From Opitutaceae bacterium (GTDB lineage: Bacteria > Verrucomicrobiota > Verrucomicrobiia > Opitutales > Opitutaceae): a DNA stretch of 64,000 bases. The number at the start of each line of letters is the position of its first letter. Within the stretch, counting starts at the first letter, position 1. Shown one piece after another: positions 62,901 through 64,000 of the stretch. The stretch lies in NCBI GenBank assembly GCA_009919985.1, contig RGAX01000001.1:1-64000 (forward strand), written 5' to 3'. The notes beneath the pieces were generated by a model that was given only the letters and a program-made list of their open reading frames with translations, did not search any database and had not been told where the DNA came from. The translations under genes were made by a program, and so were the position numbers.

Positions 62901-63684
62901 CGGCCTCAGCTCCGGTGCCACGCAGGAAAGCAAAGCCAAGGGCCTTGAGCTTCAGCTCACTTACAATCCTCTTCCGAACTGGACGATGAAAGTCACCGGC
63001 AGCAAACAACAAAGCACCTATACTAACATCGCCCCCCAATACGACTCATGGCTCTCCGAGCGCCTCCCTAAGTGGACGACCAATGCAGCCTCGGATATTC
63101 CTGATTTCATCGACCCCACCACCAGTCGTCGCTGGTCGCTGAAAAACTTCTGGACCGGCTATGGTTACTCCAGTGTGGCGCAGATTGAAAACACGGACGG
63201 CAACACCAGCGCCCAAGCCTACTTCAATAACGTCGTCGCTTCGCAGGTCGCCCTCGCCAAAGCCCTTGAAGGCGCGCGTTCGCCCCTCGAGCGCCAATAT
63301 CACGGCTCGTTTCTCACTAACTACAGCTTCACGGGTGGACACTTGAAGGGCTTCGCCGTCGGCGGCAGCGAGCGCTGGGAATCTCGCGCGGCGATCGGTT
63401 TCTACGGTAAAGTCGGCGATCTCATTAATTCGCCCACCGTCATCAATCTCAACGACGTGAATCGGCCTGTTTACGACTCCGGCAATTACTTCACCGATCT
63501 TTGGGTTTCTTACTCCCGGAAAGTTTTCAACAACAAGATCGGCTGGAAACTGCAGCTCAACGTGAACAACGCCACCGAGAATGGACGTCTCATGCCGACC
63601 CAAGTCAATTTTGACGGGACGCCTTGGGCCTTCCGCATCATCGACTCGCGCCAATTCATTCTCACCTCGACGTTTAATTTCTAA
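59980..63684 (+). CDS. TonB-dependent outer-membrane receptor
   Basis: The start is taken at ATG 59980, giving 1234 residues with a clear signal peptide (ATTLLALACVLAGLVVSVYA, cleavage near YAQS); upstream in-frame starts are possible but add unlike residues. After an Ala-rich linker comes a TonB-box-like AVVLTPFQVN, a plug domain (NTLAGSRLNTNLADLAASIT, ITRGPNSLLFGLGTPAGIVN) and a long barrel ending in phenylalanine (FILTSTFNF). The large size and style match Opitutaceae receptors often used for carbohydrate or siderophore uptake; the substrate cannot be read from sequence. It would need an ExbB/ExbD/TonB system such as the one at 3265-5089. A terminator follows. Confidence 0.93.
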   Translation: MQRPFVSASHRIATTLLALACVLAGLVVSVYAQSTAETAEIAARTAAAKAAAAKTPDLSKDGAVVLTPFQVNSTKDSGYFAENTLAGSRLNTNLADLAASITVVTKQQMDDTAALDINDVFKYEASTEGSSSYTPSITDRGTAKDSIAGYSFGNNGDSSTNAQANRVRGMAAPDAAINNFPTNNRIPFDSYNTQSVEITRGPNSLLFGLGTPAGIVNQTSAQAVLNRNNNQVVMRTDHYGSFRTSLTMNRSLLKDKLAVYGAFLYNNQQFQRKPSRDLTRRQYGALTYKPFSKTVIRGFAENYQNNANRPNSLTPRDFVTPWFAAGRPVYDPTTRMITVLDTNRVVGPYVSNINSPGYNAAVNTILGSGAPSTITSPQFVPGIQFDDTSRPLRLIDGGQSIAYFQRNPVLYAPAQTNPATATPTPASLGWVTGDSRYLMLDRQWSSSVNLPIPTALINGKTYTYGSYQIPGVTNKSIYDWTKYNHLQTNFAKVRASNYNLELEQQILPDLFFSAGWLRQDVESVENYTMNQLTGATIQVDTNQKLVDGTPNRYFGLPFVSEGVGGGIDTFYTPQTDDNYRAMLAYDLDMTKRNGLLKWLGHHRLLGLWSQQNVDRAVERWRNGFVGGDADGTLRYVPNLTIPGRDLATATSLMRKYYMASPGGAQGVSTHSAGFYGNQGWNTPATSQIQVYNYNTGQFQNDTVVEQSTFSSAGSFRTRREVKSWTLAAQSYLWEDRLIATLGFRHDDYRARITSPGALTDVKGKVTEVALTNAQLFNNGVAGIINHDLVMSRWGRWDELQGDTKTVGAAFRPLKNQGFIRRMVGEDTLASELLQSLTFYYNKSDNFNPPATYQTDYFFKPLPKPTGSGQDGGIGFNLFRNKLVVRLNWYENQSQNERTGAAGTLLTRLAYSDTTTGLAWASAVQRIRNGVAGGRSINDIIAVSNWNSDTVNPVNDPTNQQKIYDLIKLPLNYYSGLSSGATQESKAKGLELQLTYNPLPNWTMKVTGSKQQSTYTNIAPQYDSWLSERLPKWTTNAASDIPDFIDPTTSRRWSLKNFWTGYGYSSVAQIENTDGNTSAQAYFNNVVASQVALAKALEGARSPLERQYHGSFLTNYSFTGGHLKGFAVGGSERWESRAAIGFYGKVGDLINSPTVINLNDVNRPVYDSGNYFTDLWVSYSRKVFNNKIGWKLQLNVNNATENGRLMPTQVNFDGTPWAFRIIDSRQFILTSTFNF

Positions 63685-63710
63685 GCGCGGCCTTATCCGC
63701 GTTGTTCTTC

Positions 63711-63740
63711 AGCTCCCTCGTAATTGAGGGAGCTTTTTTT
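63711..63740 (+). terminator. Rho-independent terminator after the TonB-dependent receptor
   Basis: AGCTCCCTC (63711-63719) pairs with GAGGGAGCT (63726-63734), followed by a run of T to 63740. Confidence 0.92.
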
Positions 63741-63785
63741 GACCTGTCGGCCTGAGTCTAAATCCATCACGATCATTTTTGCCCC

Positions 63786-64000
63786 ATGGTTTCGCTCTCA
63801 CCCCGCACTTCTTTATTCCTCGCCTGGTTCACGCGCTTCGCCCCGCTTGTCCTCGTGCTCGCGATCGCCCTGGTTTACGCCCGCAGCCTCCACGTACCGT
63901 TCATCTTCGACGACGCCGACGCCGTGCAACGCAACTCCACGATTCGCCGTCTCGATGCTTGGGCCATAATAAATCCGCCCGCCGACGGCAGCACCACAAC
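63786..64000 (+). CDS. Start of a membrane protein of the TPR/O-mannosyltransferase-like type (partial)
   Basis: The frame is open to the window edge (71 codons). It begins with a basic segment and a membrane helix (APLVLVLAIALVYARSLHV), followed by VPFIFDDADAVQRNSTIRRL and PPADGSTT. The pattern 'P-F-(I/V)-FDD...N-x-TIR-L...PP-x-G-x-T' is that of large TMTC-like membrane proteins with C-terminal TPR repeats, seen often in Planctomycetes and Verrucomicrobia. The first acidic pair (DD) would match the catalytic region of GT-C glycosyltransferases. The rest lies outside the window. Confidence 0.55.
   Translation, partial: MVSLSPRTSLFLAWFTRFAPLVLVLAIALVYARSLHVPFIFDDADAVQRNSTIRRLDAWAIINPPADGSTT

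Overview
The window looks like a housekeeping stretch of chromosome from a Verrucomicrobium of the Opitutaceae type. The reasons are the protein style (large TonB-dependent receptors of the 'VVLTPFQV' kind, a VC0807-family membrane protein, a DUF1501 fragment), a G+C-rich but not extreme composition, and a single long run of transcription and translation genes. The taxonomic placement is an inference from protein style; no rRNA gene is present.

Layout. Positions 1-565 hold broken coding remnants, including two DUF1501 fragments pointing at each other. Positions 566-5089 hold an envelope energy-coupling operon: a frameshifted TPR protein, ExbB/TolQ, ExbD/TolR and a membrane-anchored protein in the TonB position. 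Positions 5186-17940 hold tRNA-Thr, tuf, tRNA-Trp, secE, nusG, rplKAJL and rpoBC, ending in a strong terminator. Positions 18396-37632 hold the str, S10, spc and alpha clusters fused into one run (rpsL to rplQ), ending in another terminator. Two unusual genes sit inside that run: a small secreted protein between rpsS and rplV, and a degenerate adenylate-kinase-like protein between secY and map. No rpmD, rpmJ or infA is found in their usual places.

From 37837 on the window is a mosaic: a zinc-ribbon membrane protein, guaA, a LolA-like secreted protein, hisD-hisC-hisB, hisH, citrate synthase, pdxJ-acpS-nnrE/D-dprA, a minus-strand group (HIT protein, unknown protein, nrdR, trpG/pabA), tgt, UDP-glucuronate decarboxylase, secA-lnt, a TonB-dependent receptor and the start of a membrane protein of the TPR/glycosyltransferase type.

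The main interest lies in core machinery with unexpected residues. EF-Tu lacks the canonical RGITI effector loop. RpoC has lost two of four cysteines of its second zinc site. Tgt has lost two zinc cysteines and gained two others. The adenylate-kinase slot holds a protein without a P-loop. Many ribosomal-protein genes start in an unusual N-C-C-ATG context, often with pyrimidine-rich leaders and no clear Shine-Dalgarno sequence. Several intergenic leaders (before rplC, rpsH, rplO and hisH) are strongly structured. No CRISPR array, insertion sequence, prophage or defence island was seen. Gene calls rest on motif recognition by eye; no database search was run.
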